Assembly (NCBI GenBank): GCA_016214125.1
Contig: JACRPC010000026.1
Location: forward strand, 1 to 49,766
Direction of reading: 5' to 3'
DNA length: 49,766 nucleotides
From: Rhodospirillales bacterium
GTDB lineage: Bacteria > Pseudomonadota > Alphaproteobacteria > Rhodospirillales > WMHbin7
Part shown: positions 37,032 through 49,630 of the stretch, in pieces
Position numbering within the stretch: the first letter of the stretch is position 1
How the letters are laid out: every line of letters begins with the position of its first letter
The notes under the pieces: model-generated
What the model was told of the DNA's origin: nothing
Seen by the model: only the letters and a program-made list of their open reading frames with translations
Databases searched by the model: none
Program-made: the position numbers and the translations under genes

Positions 37032-38207
37032 ATGATCGCCAACAGCCGCTATCCGACGCTCGATTTTCATTTGGGCGAGACCGCCGATCTTTTGCGCGAT
37101 CAGGTGCGGGCCTTTTCCGACAAGGAGATCGCACCCCAAGCGGCCGAGATCGACCGCTCCAACGAATTTCCGATGCCGCTGTGGCGCAAGCTGGGCGCCC
37201 TCGGCGTTTTGGGCGTCACCGTCGAGGAAACCTATGGCGGCGCCGGCATGGGCTATCTCGAGCATGTGGTGGCGATGGAGGAAATCAGCCGCGCCTCGGC
37301 CTCGGTCGGCCTGTCCTACGGCGCCCACTCCAATCTCTGCGTCAACCAGATCCGCCGCAACGGCAACGAAGCGCAAAAGCGCAAGTACCTTCCCAAGCTG
37401 ATCAACGGCGAATTCGTGGGCGCCTTGGCGATGAGCGAACCCGGCGCCGGCTCGGACGTAGTGTCGATGAAGCTCAAGGCCGACAAGAAGGGCGATCGCT
37501 ACATTCTGAACGGCACCAAGATGTGGATCACCAACGGTCCGGATGCCGATGTGACCGTGGTTTATGCCAAGACCGATCCCGGCGCCGGGCCACGCGGCAT
37601 CACCGCCTTCCTGGTCGAGAAAGGCATGAAGGGCTTCTCGGTGGCGCAGAAGCTGGACAAGCTCGGCATGCGCGGCTCCAACACCGGCGAACTGGTCTTC
37701 CAGGATTGCGAGGTGCCCGAAGAAAACGTCATGGGTGGGCTTGGCCGGGGCGTCAATGTGCTGATGAGCGGCCTTGATTACGAACGCGCCGTACTGGCCG
37801 GCGGGCCGGTCGGTATCATGCAGGCTTGCCTGGACGTGGTGATCCCCTACCTGCACGAACGCCAGCAATTCGGCCAACCGATCGGCCAGTTCCAACTCAT
37901 GCAGGGCAAGCTGGCCGATATGTACACCACCTTGAACGCCAGCCGCGCTTACGTGTACGCGGTGGCCCGGGCTTGCGACGCCGGCCAGACCACCCGCAAG
38001 GACGCCGCCGGTGCCATTCTGTTCGCCGCCGAAAAGGCGACCTGGATGGCCTTGGAGGCCATCCAATGTCTGGGCGGCAACGGCTACATCAACGATTATC
38101 CAACCGGCCGCCTCTTGCGCGACGCCAAGCTCTACGAGATCGGCGCCGGCACCTCGGAAATCCGGCGCATGCTGATCGGCCGCGAACTGTTTGGCGAAAC
38201 GGCGTGA
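37032..38207 (+). CDS. liuA: Isovaleryl-CoA dehydrogenase
   Basis: This 391-residue flavoenzyme oxidises isovaleryl-CoA to 3-methylcrotonyl-CoA. The catalytic base of this subfamily sits in helix G, here Glu251 in [12 protein letters not shown], while the alternative position near the C-terminus is occupied by Gly in [11 protein letters not shown]; both features set it apart from medium-chain enzymes. FAD and CoA motifs [13 protein letters not shown] and [11 protein letters not shown] are present. It opens the operon behind the LiuR operator. The start at 37032 follows GGGGAG; an upstream extension in the same frame contains the -10 region and is excluded. Confidence 0.95.
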   Translation: MIANSRYPTLDFHLGETADLLRDQVRAFSDKEIAPQAAEIDRSNEFPMPLWRKLGALGVLGVTVEETYGGAGMGYLEHVVAMEEISRASASVGLSYGAHSNLCVNQIRRNGNEAQKRKYLPKLINGEFVGALAMSEPGAGSDVVSMKLKADKKGDRYILNGTKMWITNGPDADVTVVYAKTDPGAGPRGITAFLVEKGMKGFSVAQKLDKLGMRGSNTGELVFQDCEVPEENVMGGLGRGVNVLMSGLDYERAVLAGGPVGIMQACLDVVIPYLHERQQFGQPIGQFQLMQGKLADMYTTLNASRAYVYAVARACDAGQTTRKDAAGAILFAAEKATWMALEAIQCLGGNGYINDYPTGRLLRDAKLYEIGAGTSEIRRMLIGRELFGETA

Positions 38208-38302
38208 TCGGTGGATTTCTCCGCTGAATCCATGGTCGGAACAGGTTAAGGTACGGTCGTTCCATTGCCGGGCTGAGTTTGGCCGCGAGAAGGAGAAGGT
38301 TC

Positions 38303-39489
<1,187 letters not shown>

Positions 39490-39493
<4 letters not shown>

Positions 39494-39870
39494 GTCGTCG
39501 TCTGATTTCATCCGGTTCGCCCTTCGAAGAGGTGATGGGCTATTCGCGCGCCGTGGTCGACGGCGATTGGGTCTTCGTCTCCGGCACCACCGGATTCAAG
39601 GACGGCCAGATCGCCGCCGACACCGTCACCCAGGCCGAGACCGCGCTGGGCACCATCGAGGCGGCGCTCAAGGAAGCCGGATCCAGCCTAGCCGACGTGG
39701 TGCGGGTGGTCTGCTACCTGACCGACGCCGGCGATTTCCAAAACGTCGCCAAAGTTTTGGGCAACCGCTTCCGTCCGATCAAGCCGGCCAACTCGACGGT
39801 GATCGTGAGCGCGCTGGTCGATTCGCGCATGAAGGTCGAAATCGAGGTCACCGCGCTCAAACGGCGCTGA
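39490..39870 (+). CDS. RidA/YjgF-family protein
   Basis: The 126-residue RidA-like protein has the GYSRAVVDGDWVFVSGTTGF strand pair and the SADVVRVVCYLTDAGDF-type helix plus the C-terminal EIEVTALKRR. Archetypal RidA proteins carry Arg in the equivalent VDSRMKVEIEVTA strand, here Arg in DSRMKVE, and deaminate reactive enamines/imines from PLP enzymes such as those acting on amino acids. In this operon it may deal with enamines made during leucine transamination, which is inference. It is coupled (ATGA) to the thiolase. Confidence 0.88.
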
Positions 39871-39890
39871 CGGCAAAGGGGGGGCGGGGG

Positions 39891-40568
39891 ATGGCGTCGA
39901 CGGTCTTCATCACCGGAGCCGGCAAGGGGCTGGGGTTGGAGTTCGCTCGCCAATACGCCCAAGCGGGCTGGCGGGTGATTGCCACCTGTCGGGCGCCGGA
40001 CAAATCGTCGGAACTCCAGGCGCTCGGGGTGGAAACGCATCCGCTCGATGTCGCCGACTTCGACGCGGTATCGGCCCTGGCCAAGACGCTGCGCGGCACG
40101 CCGATCGACCTCCTGCTCAGCAACGCCGCCCAGTTCGGCGAGGCCCAGGATTTCGGTCAAGTCGATATGGAGGATTGGGCGACCGTCCTGCGCGTCGATG
40201 TCATGGCGCCCTTGGCGCTGGCGCAATCCTTCGTCGACCATGTGGCGCAAAGCCCGGGCCGGGTGATGGCCTTCCTGTCGAGCCGGATGGGGTCGATCGC
40301 CGACAACGGCTCGGGCGGCTTCTACATCTACCGCACCGCCAAGACGGCCCTGAACATGCTGGTCAAGAATCTGGCGGTCGATCTGGAGCCGCGCGGCATC
40401 GTGGCGGTGGCGCTGCATCCGGGCTGGGTGAAAACCGATATGGGTGGCCCCAACGCGCCTTTGGAGCCTCCGGTCAGCGTGGCGGGTTTGCGCACCGTCT
40501 TGAGCCGGATCACCGATCGCGATACCGGCAAATTCTACGGCTATGACGGAGTCGAGATACCATGGTGA
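39891..40568 (+). CDS. Short-chain dehydrogenase/reductase
   Basis: This 225-residue SDR has the nucleotide-binding TGAGKGLGLEFARQ, the NAA motif in LLSNAAQFGEA, and the catalytic YIYRTAK with Ser in FLSSRMGSI. The tail HPGWVKTDMGGPNAPLEPP matches the sniffer/carbonyl reductase-like subgroup. The substrate is not known; the context suggests an acyl-CoA-derived ketone or aldehyde. It starts 20 bp after ridA with a GGGGCGGGGG stretch upstream and overlaps the carbonic anhydrase gene by 7 bp. Confidence 0.88.
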   Translation: MASTVFITGAGKGLGLEFARQYAQAGWRVIATCRAPDKSSELQALGVETHPLDVADFDAVSALAKTLRGTPIDLLLSNAAQFGEAQDFGQVDMEDWATVLRVDVMAPLALAQSFVDHVAQSPGRVMAFLSSRMGSIADNGSGGFYIYRTAKTALNMLVKNLAVDLEPRGIVAVALHPGWVKTDMGGPNAPLEPPVSVAGLRTVLSRITDRDTGKFYGYDGVEIPW

Positions 40569-41185
40569 CCACGCCGATCGACCGGCTGATCGCCGGCTTC
40601 AAGGGCTTTCGCGCCACCTATTACGAACAGCGGCCCGAACGCTTCCAGGCTTTGATCGAGCGCGGGCAAAGTCCCCAGGTGATGATCATTGCCTGCTCGG
40701 ATTCGCGCGCCGATCCGGCCATTCTCACCAACGCCGAGCCGGGCGAGCTGTTCATCGTCCGCAACGTCGCCAATCTGGTGCCGCCCTACGAGCCCGACGG
40801 CCATTATCACGGCACCAGCGCCGCCATCGAGTTTGGCGTCAAGGGCTTGGGTGTGCGCCATGTCGTGGTGTTGGGTCATTCCGGCTGTGGTGGCGTGCGT
40901 CGCCTGGTCCAGGGCGTCCATGAAGACGGCCCGCACGCCGACGAATTCGTCGGCACCTGGATGACCATCGCCAACCAGGCTTGCAAGCGCGGCCATGACG
41001 CCGACGAGGATGCCGTCGGACGGGGCGCGGTGGCGATCTCGCTGGCCAACCTTCATTCCTTCCCCTGGGTGCGCGACGCCCTGTTGGCCGGCCGCCTGGA
41101 ACTGCATGGCTGGTGGTTCGATCTCGCCAATGGCACCCTCTGGCGCTACGACGAAACCCTGGACGACTTCCAGCCGATGGGGTGA
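40562..41185 (+). CDS. Beta-class carbonic anhydrase
   Basis: The 207-residue enzyme has the beta-carbonic anhydrase zinc ligands: Cys45 and Asp47 in ACSDSRAD, then His106 and Cys109 in GHSGCGG. It converts CO2 to bicarbonate. The operon downstream codes for a biotin-dependent methylcrotonyl-CoA carboxylase that consumes bicarbonate, so local supply is a sensible function. It lacks a signal peptide, so it is cytoplasmic. It overlaps the SDR gene and precedes the second acyl-CoA dehydrogenase. Confidence 0.93.
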   Translation: MVTTPIDRLIAGFKGFRATYYEQRPERFQALIERGQSPQVMIIACSDSRADPAILTNAEPGELFIVRNVANLVPPYEPDGHYHGTSAAIEFGVKGLGVRHVVVLGHSGCGGVRRLVQGVHEDGPHADEFVGTWMTIANQACKRGHDADEDAVGRGAVAISLANLHSFPWVRDALLAGRLELHGWWFDLANGTLWRYDETLDDFQPMG

Positions 41186-41206
41186 GATGAGGACCGGAGC
41201 GCACGC

Positions 41207-42346
41207 ATGATCCTCGACGAGCAGCAAACCCTGATCCGGAACATGGCGCGGGCGTTCGCCCAAGACAAGTTGGCGCCCCGAGCGGCCGGCTGGGATCGCG
41301 ACGGCGCCTTTCCCGCCGAGGCGCTGGCCGAAATGGGCTCGCTGGGGCTTTTGGGAATGCTGGTTCCCGAGGAATGGGGCGGCGTGGGCGCCGATCACGT
41401 CGCCTACGCGCTGGCTTTGGAGGAAATCGCCGCCGGCGATGGCGCCGTGTCCACCATCATGAGCGTGCACAATTCGGTTGGCTGCCTGCCGATCCTGAAA
41501 TTCGGCACCGACGAGCAGAAGCGCCGCTTTCTTCCCGACATGGCCTCGGGGCGGAAAATCGGTGCCTTTGGACTCACGGAGCCCCAGGCCGGCTCGGACG
41601 CCGCCGCCTTGAAAACCCGCGCCCGCAAGGAGGGCAATTCGGCCTACATTCTTTCGGGTACCAAGCAATTCATCACTTCGGGACGCAACGGCGACGTCAT
41701 GATCGCCTTCGCCGTCACCGATCCCCACGCGGGCAAGAAGGGCATCACCGCCTTCATCGTGCCCACCGACACGCCGGGTTACCTCGTCAGCCGGACGGAA
41801 GATAAGATGGGCCAGCGTGCCTCCGACACCTGCCAGGTGACCTTCGAGGAGATGCGCCTGCCGGTCGATCTGCGCCTGGGGGCCGAGGGCGAAGGTTACA
41901 AGATCGCGCTCTCCAATCTGGAGGGCGGACGGATCGGCATCGCCTCGCAATCGGTGGGCATGGCGCGGGCCGCCACCGAGGTGGCGCTCCGTTACGCCAA
42001 GGAGCGTGTCGCCTTCGGCAAGCCGATCTTCGAGCATCAGGCGGTCGCCTTCCGTCTGGCCGACATGGCGACCCGGATCGAGGCCGCCCGCCACCTGGTC
42101 GTCAACGCCGCCCGGCTGCGCGACCTCGGCCGCCCCTGCCTCAAGGAAGCCTCGATGGCCAAGCTGTTCGCCTCGGAAATGGCCGAGCGGGTGGTGTCCG
42201 ATGCCATGCAGACGCTGGGCGGTTACGGCTATCTCGCCGATTTTCCGATCGAGAAAATCTACCGCGACGTTCGCGTCACCCAAATCTACGAGGGCACCAG
42301 CGATGTCCAGCGCATGGTCATCGCCCGCGCCCTGGCCGAGGAATAG
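41207..42346 (+). CDS. Second acyl-CoA dehydrogenase (medium/short-chain type)
   Basis: The 379-residue protein is an acyl-CoA dehydrogenase of the short/medium-chain type. The catalytic Glu is expected in [15 protein letters not shown] near the C-terminus, unlike the isovaleryl-CoA enzyme in the same operon. FAD motifs [13 protein letters not shown] and [13 protein letters not shown] are present. It may act on isobutyryl-CoA or 2-methylbutyryl-CoA, giving the operon a wider branched-chain range, or on another acyl-CoA. It starts 21 bp after the carbonic anhydrase gene. Confidence 0.9.
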   Translation: MILDEQQTLIRNMARAFAQDKLAPRAAGWDRDGAFPAEALAEMGSLGLLGMLVPEEWGGVGADHVAYALALEEIAAGDGAVSTIMSVHNSVGCLPILKFGTDEQKRRFLPDMASGRKIGAFGLTEPQAGSDAAALKTRARKEGNSAYILSGTKQFITSGRNGDVMIAFAVTDPHAGKKGITAFIVPTDTPGYLVSRTEDKMGQRASDTCQVTFEEMRLPVDLRLGAEGEGYKIALSNLEGGRIGIASQSVGMARAATEVALRYAKERVAFGKPIFEHQAVAFRLADMATRIEAARHLVVNAARLRDLGRPCLKEASMAKLFASEMAERVVSDAMQTLGGYGYLADFPIEKIYRDVRVTQIYEGTSDVQRMVIARALAEE

Positions 42347-42355
42347 GAGAAGCCG

Positions 42356-42958
42356 ATGCCCAACCCGATCGAGTTCTATTTCGATCTCTCCTCGCCCTAC
42401 GCCTATTTCGCCCGTCACGCGATCGAGCCGGTGGCCAAACGCTTGGGGCGAGAGGTGGCCTGGAAGCCGATCATGATCGGCGCCGCCTTCAAGGCCTCGG
42501 GCAATGTGCCTTTGGTTCAGCAGCCGATGAAAGGAAAGTACTCGGTGCATGACTGGGGGCGGATGGGCCGGCTGATGAATGTGCCTTGGGTCCTGCCCAA
42601 GCCCTTCCCGATCGCCACCCTGGCCGGGGCGCGCGCCTGCTATTGGCAGGATGCCCAGAATCCCGCCCGGGCGGTCGCGCTGGCCAAAACCCTGTTCGAC
42701 GCCTATTTCGGCCAGGGCATCGATATCAGCGGCGCCGCCAAGGTGGCCGAGCTGGCCGAACCTCTGGGGATCGCCAGGGCCGACCTTCTGGCGGCCATCG
42801 AGGCGCCCGAGTGGAAACAGAAATTGAAGACGGAGACCGAGGGCGCGATCGAACGTGGGGTTTTCGGCGCGCCGTTCTTCTTTGTCGATGGCGAACCTTT
42901 CTGGGGCGTCGATCGCTTGCCGATGCTGGAAGAATGGGTCAAGCGGGGAGGGTTCTAG
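42356..42958 (+). CDS. DsbA-family 2-hydroxychromene-2-carboxylate isomerase-like protein
   Basis: This 200-residue thioredoxin-fold protein belongs to the HCCA isomerase/kappa-class GST group. The N-terminus IEFYFDLSSPYAYFARHAIE holds the glutathione-binding Ser12-Ser13-Pro14 in place of the CXXC of DsbA. APFFFVDGEPFWGVDRL is the C-terminal signature. Known members isomerise naphthalene intermediates with glutathione; in catabolic operons of other proteobacteria the substrate is unclear. It follows the second acyl-CoA dehydrogenase by 9 bp and precedes the rhodanese gene by one base. Confidence 0.85.
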   Translation: MPNPIEFYFDLSSPYAYFARHAIEPVAKRLGREVAWKPIMIGAAFKASGNVPLVQQPMKGKYSVHDWGRMGRLMNVPWVLPKPFPIATLAGARACYWQDAQNPARAVALAKTLFDAYFGQGIDISGAAKVAELAEPLGIARADLLAAIEAPEWKQKLKTETEGAIERGVFGAPFFFVDGEPFWGVDRLPMLEEWVKRGGF

Positions 42959-42959
42959 C

Positions 42960-43370
42960 ATGGCGATGGTCAAGGGCTACAAGAAGCTGCTGGAAGAAGC
43001 CTACGCCCGGATCGAAACCGTGCCGATCGCCCAGGCGATCGCGCTCCACGGCGATCCCAGCGTGGTCTTCGTCGATCTGCGCGACGTGCGCGAGCTGGAG
43101 CGCGAGGGCATGATTCCCGGCGCCTTCCATGCCCCGCGCGGCATGCTGGAATTCTGGGTCGATCCGGAAAGTCCCTACTACAAGGAGATTTTCGGCTCCG
43201 GCAAGCGCTTCCTCTTTTATTGCGCCGCCGCCTGGCGTTCGGCCCTAGCCTGCGATCAGGTGCAGACGATGGGTCTGGCACCGGTCGCCCATATCGAGGG
43301 CGGCTACAAGGCCTGGAAGGATTCGGGCGGGCCGGTGGGCGAACGCCCGCATCACAAGAGTTCGGGTTAG
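42960..43370 (+). CDS. Rhodanese-domain protein
   Basis: The 136-residue single-domain rhodanese has [20 protein letters not shown] and a cysteine in the active-site loop [15 protein letters not shown], which fits the CxxxxR type (Cys-Ala-Ala-Ala-Trp-Arg). The C-terminus [16 protein letters not shown] is typical. It would carry a persulfide or act in sulfur transfer. Its role in the liu operon is unknown; single-domain rhodaneses are common in alphaproteobacterial acyl-CoA catabolic clusters. It starts directly after the isomerase-like gene and ends 10 bp before the carboxylase beta gene. Confidence 0.87.
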   Translation: MAMVKGYKKLLEEAYARIETVPIAQAIALHGDPSVVFVDLRDVRELEREGMIPGAFHAPRGMLEFWVDPESPYYKEIFGSGKRFLFYCAAAWRSALACDQVQTMGLAPVAHIEGGYKAWKDSGGPVGERPHHKSSG

Positions 43371-43380
43371 GCGTGGGCTC

Positions 43381-44988
<1,608 letters not shown>

Positions 44989-44996
44989 GGGGAAGG

Positions 44997-45782
44997 ATGA
45001 ACGACGCAACGATCCGGGTCGAGCGCAAGGGCAAGGTGGCGACAGTCACGCTCAACCGGCCCGATCGCCACAACGCCTTCGACGATGCGCTGATCGCCGG
45101 ATTGACCGAGACGCTGGAGGGCATCGGTGCCGATCCGGCGGTGCGGGTGGTGGTGTTGACCGGGGCCGGCAAGAGCTTTTCCGCCGGCGCCGATTTGGGT
45201 TGGATGAAACGCATGGCCGGCTACACTTTCGACCAGAATATGGCGGATGCGCGCGGCTTGGCGCGGCTGTTGAGTACGCTTGATCGTCTGCCCAAGCCCA
45301 CCATCGCCCGGGTCAACGGCCCGGCCTATGGCGGCGGCGTCGGGCTGGTGGCGGCGTGCGACCTTGCCATCGCCCAGCCCGAGGCGGCTTTCAGTCTCAC
45401 CGAAGTCAAGCTGGGGCTGATCCCGGCGGTGATTTCGCCCTATGTGGTGGCGGCGATCGGTCCGCGCGCCGCCCGGCGGTATACGTTGACCGCCCAACGC
45501 TTCGACGCCGAAACCGCACTCAGGCTGGGCTTGGTGCATGAGGTCGTGGCGGCCGACGCGTTGGACGATGCCGTATCCAAGACGGTGGACACTCTGTTGG
45601 CCAATGGGCCCCAAGCAATGGCAGCCGGTAAGGCGTTGATTGGGACGGTGGCAAACCGTCCGATCGACGATGCGGTGATCGAGGATACCGCAAGGCGAAT
45701 CGCCGAATGCCGCGCCAGCCCCGAAGGGCGCGAGGGCGTCAGCGCCTTTCTTGAAAAACGGAAGCCCGCATGGATGAGCTAG
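44997..45782 (+). CDS. liuC: Methylglutaconyl-CoA hydratase (enoyl-CoA hydratase family)
   Basis: The 261-residue crotonase-fold protein has the oxyanion-hole segments SAGADLGWMKRM and VNGPAYGGGVGLVAACDLAI, and the catalytic Glu loop AAFSLTEVKLGLIPAVISPY. Context between the MCC subunits indicates hydration of 3-methylglutaconyl-CoA to HMG-CoA. A GGGGGAAGG site lies before the ATG. Its last 13 bp overlap the membrane-protein gene, which is unusual because that gene does not belong to the usual liu set. Confidence 0.92.
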   Translation: MNDATIRVERKGKVATVTLNRPDRHNAFDDALIAGLTETLEGIGADPAVRVVVLTGAGKSFSAGADLGWMKRMAGYTFDQNMADARGLARLLSTLDRLPKPTIARVNGPAYGGGVGLVAACDLAIAQPEAAFSLTEVKLGLIPAVISPYVVAAIGPRAARRYTLTAQRFDAETALRLGLVHEVVAADALDDAVSKTVDTLLANGPQAMAAGKALIGTVANRPIDDAVIEDTARRIAECRASPEGREGVSAFLEKRKPAWMS

Positions 45783-46720
45783 AGGCACCCAAGCGAGATT
45801 GGGTTCGCGGCTTTGTCCTGCCCTGGCTGGCCCTGGCCGTGGTGAACGCGCCGATCTGGATTTGGCAGGACGGGCGCTACGGAATCGTCAAGGCCCTATT
45901 CTTCACCCTGGCCTTTGCGCTCATGCAGCGGATCAAGCGCAATCTGTTCGACATCGCCATCTTTTCCCTCTTAATGACGACCCTTCACGTCTTTTCCCGC
46001 CAGGTGGTGAACTATCACGCCTTGGTGTTCGAGACCGAGGTCGCGGCAATGATGGTGTTCGCTTTGCTGATCGTCGCCACGGTTCTGGCGGCCGGCCTGT
46101 TTTCCTGGCTGTTTCAACTGGCCGACACCGAGGGACCCAGCTATCCCCAGTTGGCATCCCTCTACATCACTTTTTTTCTCGTCGAATATATTGGCCACGC
46201 GCTGGTCGTTCAGATCATGCGGTCCTATCCGATATCCTTGGGCAAGCTGGTGGCCTATATCGCCCTTGGCCTTATGCCCTGGGCGGTGGGATGGTTGGTG
46301 CGAAGGATTGGAACGGCTCTTCGTGAAGGGCTGGAAGTCCGGACGGCGGTCTTGGTCCGGTTGCGTGCCTTCGAGAACACCCGATTCGTGGTCCTGTCTT
46401 GCCTTGCCCTCTACGCCGTGCAGGTGGTTTGGTTCGGCTTCGTCTATTTCGCCATCGGCAAACTCGGCGTGACCGCGCATTTCCAAAGGGCACCGGGGTG
46501 TCTTGATCTGCCCGAATTGACCGATTTCCTGCTTCTTTCGCTGGCGGCGACGGTTGGGCTGGATACGTCCTGCTTGGCCGCGGCGTCCCTGCCGGCGCGG
46601 GCCGTCGATTTTTTGGAAGTCCTCGTGACCATTCTTCTGGCGCTGGTGATCGTGCAGGCGGTCGCTTTGGCGAGCCGCGCGGCTCGGGCGCAAGACACCA
46701 CCGACAACGAACGGTCCTGA
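45770..46720 (+). CDS. Multipass membrane protein with pore-loop-like C-terminus (316 aa)
   Basis: The protein has about seven or eight hydrophobic segments (for example 14-31, 41-57, 62-77, 92-115, 128-150, 160-178, 207-230 and 281-300). The C-terminal part DFLLLSLAATVGLDTSC (253-268) followed by LPARAVDFLEVLVTILLALV resembles the pore helix, filter and last helix of two-span potassium channels, but the filter TVGYG is replaced by TVGLDT. I do not recognise a family for the rest. The gene overlaps liuC by 13 bp and ends two bases before liuD, so it is translated with them. No known liu operon member resembles it to my knowledge. Confidence 0.75.
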   Translation: MDELEAPKRDWVRGFVLPWLALAVVNAPIWIWQDGRYGIVKALFFTLAFALMQRIKRNLFDIAIFSLLMTTLHVFSRQVVNYHALVFETEVAAMMVFALLIVATVLAAGLFSWLFQLADTEGPSYPQLASLYITFFLVEYIGHALVVQIMRSYPISLGKLVAYIALGLMPWAVGWLVRRIGTALREGLEVRTAVLVRLRAFENTRFVVLSCLALYAVQVVWFGFVYFAIGKLGVTAHFQRAPGCLDLPELTDFLLLSLAATVGLDTSCLAAASLPARAVDFLEVLVTILLALVIVQAVALASRAARAQDTTDNERS

Positions 46721-46721
46721 C

Positions 46722-48728
46722 ATGTTCGATTCCCTCTTAATCGCCAATCGCGGTGAAATCGCCTGCCGGGTGATCCGCACCGCGCGCCGGTTGGGCATCC
46801 GCACCATCGCGGTCTATTCCGAGGCCGATGCCCGGTCCCGGCATGTGGCGATGGCCGATCGGGCGGTGGCGATCGGACCGGCGCCGGCCAGGGAAAGCTA
46901 CCTGTCGATCGCCGCGGTGCTCAAAGCGGCCAAGGAAGCGGGAGCCCAGGCGATTCATCCGGGTTACGGTTTCCTGTCCGAGAACGCCGACTTCGCCCAG
47001 GCTTGCCAGGCGGCGGGAATCGTCTTCGTCGGGCCACCGGTCGAGGCGATCCGCATCATGGGCTCGAAATCGGAATCGAAGCGCTTGATGGAAAAGGCCG
47101 GAGTGCCGCTGGTGCCCGGCTATCACGGCACCGACCAGTCGGATGCTACGCTTGCCGAAGCCGCCCGCGCCATCGGCTTTCCGGTGCTGGTCAAGGCCTC
47201 GGCGGGCGGCGGCGGCAAGGGCATGCGGGTGGTGCGTGAGGTCCAGGGGCTGGCCGAGGCGATCGCCGGGGCGCGGCGCGAAGCCAAGGCGGCGTTCGGC
47301 GACGACAGCCTGTTGGTCGAGAAGTATCTCGATCGGCCGCGCCATGTCGAAATCCAGATCTTTGCCGACGGCCAGGGCCGCGTGGTGCATCTGTTCGAGC
47401 GCGACTGCTCGCTGCAACGACGCCACCAGAAGGTGATCGAGGAGGCGCCGGCCCCCGGCCTCGATCCCAACTTGCGGGCCAGCATGGGCCGGGCGGCGGT
47501 GGCGGCGGCGGCGGCGGTTGGCTATGTCGGCGCCGGCACGGTCGAGTTCCTCAAGGCCGCCGATGGGTCCTTCTATTTCATCGAGATGAACACCCGCTTG
47601 CAGGTCGAGCATCCGGTAACCGAGATGATCACCGGCCAGGACTTGGTGGAATGGCAGCTTCGGGTGGCGGCGGGCGAGCCGCTGCCGCTCCAGCAGAACG
47701 AATTGGCGATCAAGGGTCATGCCTTCGAGGCCCGGATTTACGCCGAGGACCCGGCGCGTGATTTTCTGCCCGCCACCGGTCGGCTTGTCCATCTGCGCCC
47801 GCCAACCGAAGGGCCGCATGTGCGCGTCGACACGGGGGTCGGGTCCGGCGATGAGATTTCCATCCATTATGACCCGATGATCGCCAAACTGATCTGCTGG
47901 GATGCCGACCGCAATCGGGCCTTGCAGCGCCTGAAGGCAGCGCTGGCCGATTATCAAGTGGTCGGCGTGGCAACGAACCTTGCCTTCCTGGGTTCGGTGG
48001 CGGCACACCCGGCCTTTGCGGAAGGCGCGGTCGATACCGGATTCTTCGAGCGCCACAAGGCCGATCTGTTTCCCGAGCCCGGCCCGGCCTCGGAGCGGGT
48101 GTTGGCGCTGGCGTCCCTCGACGTGCTGCTGGAGCGCGCCGCCGAAGCCGAGGCGGCCGCCCGCCAATCGAGCGATCCCCATTCGCCCTGGCACACCACC
48201 AGCGGCTGGCGCCTCAACGATGACAACCACCACGTCCTTATCTTCAAGGATGGTGCGACCGAACATCGGCTCACCCTCCATTATCGGCCGCAGGGATGGG
48301 TGATGGATTTGCCGTCCGGGCCGCTTCGGGTCAACGGCGTTCTCGATGCCGACGGCACGCTGCGGGCCGATCTGGGTGGCATCCGTCTTGCGGCCACGGT
48401 CATTCGTCATGGCGACGAGCGGGTGGTGATGGGCCTGGGCCCCAGCCATCGGCTGATCTTGTTCGATCCGGCGGCCCAGGCGGCGGAAAGCGAAGCCCAG
48501 GGCGGCAGCCTGGTGGCGCCGATGCCGGGCAAAGTGACGCAGGTCTTCGTGAAGGCGGGCGATCGGGTGGCACGCGGCGCGCCGCTTCTGGTCATCGAGG
48601 CGATGAAGATGGAACACACCATTCGCGCGCCGGCCGATGGTGTGGTGGCGAAGCTCAACTTCGCCCCCGGCGACCAGGCAAGTGACGGCGACGTCCTCTT
48701 GGCTTTTGCCGACGAGGAGGGGGGCTGA
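46722..48728 (+). CDS. liuD: 3-Methylcrotonyl-CoA carboxylase, alpha (biotin carboxylase/BCCP) subunit
   Basis: The 668-residue subunit has a biotin carboxylase region ([23 protein letters not shown]-grasp [28 protein letters not shown]), a BT-like linker domain (about 450-590) and a C-terminal biotinyl domain with biotin-accepting Lys629 in [10 protein letters not shown]. It carboxylates biotin with bicarbonate and ATP, then passes the group to LiuB. The length is typical of MCC alpha. It overlaps liuE at one base (TGATG). Bicarbonate may come from the carbonic anhydrase in the same operon. Confidence 0.96.
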   Translation: MFDSLLIANRGEIACRVIRTARRLGIRTIAVYSEADARSRHVAMADRAVAIGPAPARESYLSIAAVLKAAKEAGAQAIHPGYGFLSENADFAQACQAAGIVFVGPPVEAIRIMGSKSESKRLMEKAGVPLVPGYHGTDQSDATLAEAARAIGFPVLVKASAGGGGKGMRVVREVQGLAEAIAGARREAKAAFGDDSLLVEKYLDRPRHVEIQIFADGQGRVVHLFERDCSLQRRHQKVIEEAPAPGLDPNLRASMGRAAVAAAAAVGYVGAGTVEFLKAADGSFYFIEMNTRLQVEHPVTEMITGQDLVEWQLRVAAGEPLPLQQNELAIKGHAFEARIYAEDPARDFLPATGRLVHLRPPTEGPHVRVDTGVGSGDEISIHYDPMIAKLICWDADRNRALQRLKAALADYQVVGVATNLAFLGSVAAHPAFAEGAVDTGFFERHKADLFPEPGPASERVLALASLDVLLERAAEAEAAARQSSDPHSPWHTTSGWRLNDDNHHVLIFKDGATEHRLTLHYRPQGWVMDLPSGPLRVNGVLDADGTLRADLGGIRLAATVIRHGDERVVMGLGPSHRLILFDPAAQAAESEAQGGSLVAPMPGKVTQVFVKAGDRVARGAPLLVIEAMKMEHTIRAPADGVVAKLNFAPGDQASDGDVLLAFADEEGG

Positions 48729-49627
48729 TGCGGTTTCCCTCCCGTGTCCACCTGATCGAGGTGGGGCCACGCGACGGTCTGCAAAACGAGCCCAAGACGG
48801 TGTCGGTGGAAACCCGGGTGGCCTTGATCGAGAAGTTGGCCGATACCGGCCTTGCGGCGATCGAGGCCGGCAGTTTCGTCTCGCCCAAATGGGTGCCGCA
48901 GATGGCCGACAGCGACCGGGTTCTGGCCGCCCTGCGGCCGCGGCCGGATGTGCGCTATCCGGTGCTGGTGCCCAATCTCAAGGGCTTCGAGGCCGCCAAG
49001 GAAGCCGGCGCCCGCGAGGTGGCGATCTTCGGCGCCGCCTCGGAATCCTTTTCCCGAAAGAACATCAACTGCTCGATTGCCGAAAGCCTCGAGCGCTTCG
49101 CCCCGGTGGCCGAGGCCGCCAACGCGGCCGACATCCGGCTGCGCGGCTATGTTTCCTGCGCGCTGGGCTGCCCCTATGAGGGCACCATTCAGCCCCAGGC
49201 GGTGGCCGAGGTCGCGGCGCGGCTTCTGGCGCTTGGCTGTTACGAGATTTCGTTGGGCGATACTGTCGGTGTCGGTACGCCTGGTCAGGCGCAGGCGATG
49301 ATCCGAGCGGTGGCCGAGCGGGTGCCGGTCGAAAAGCTGGCCGCCCATTTCCACGACACTTACGGTCAGGCGCTGGCAAACCTTTATGCGGTGATGGAGC
49401 TGGGTGTCGCGGCGATCGACAGTTCGGTGGCCGGGCTGGGAGGCTGCCCCTACGCCAAGGGCGCTTCGGGCAATGTCGCCACCGAGGATGTGCTCTACCT
49501 GCTGAACGGCATGGGGATCGAGACCGGCGTCGATCTGGCAAAGCTGCTAGAGGCCGGCCGATTCATCGGCACCGCCCTTGGGCGATCGCCGGCCTCCAAG
49601 GTGGCGCGGGCGATGGAATCGCGCTAG
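48728..49627 (+). CDS. liuE: Hydroxymethylglutaryl-CoA lyase
   Basis: This 299-residue lyase splits HMG-CoA into acetyl-CoA and acetoacetate. The signature [12 protein letters not shown] (12-23) binds the metal and carries the catalytic Arg and Asp, [13 protein letters not shown] supplies His ligands, and the active-site Cys lies in [17 protein letters not shown]. It is the last gene of the operon; the stop codon TAG ends 3 bp before the inserted IS630-like element, so any terminator or following gene has been displaced. Confidence 0.96.
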   Translation: MRFPSRVHLIEVGPRDGLQNEPKTVSVETRVALIEKLADTGLAAIEAGSFVSPKWVPQMADSDRVLAALRPRPDVRYPVLVPNLKGFEAAKEAGAREVAIFGAASESFSRKNINCSIAESLERFAPVAEAANAADIRLRGYVSCALGCPYEGTIQPQAVAEVAARLLALGCYEISLGDTVGVGTPGQAQAMIRAVAERVPVEKLAAHFHDTYGQALANLYAVMELGVAAIDSSVAGLGGCPYAKGASGNVATEDVLYLLNGMGIETGVDLAKLLEAGRFIGTALGRSPASKVARAMESR

Positions 49628-49630
49628 CTA

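Noticed and set aside
40541-42973. Minus-strand open frame (810 codons) opposite carbonic anhydrase, acyl-CoA dehydrogenase and isomerase genes
   Set aside because: It spans three plus-strand genes that all have intact catalytic motifs; composition is that of an antisense frame.
46737-48770. Minus-strand open frame (677 codons) opposite liuD
   Set aside because: It is antisense to a clear biotin carboxylase gene and has no motif of its own.
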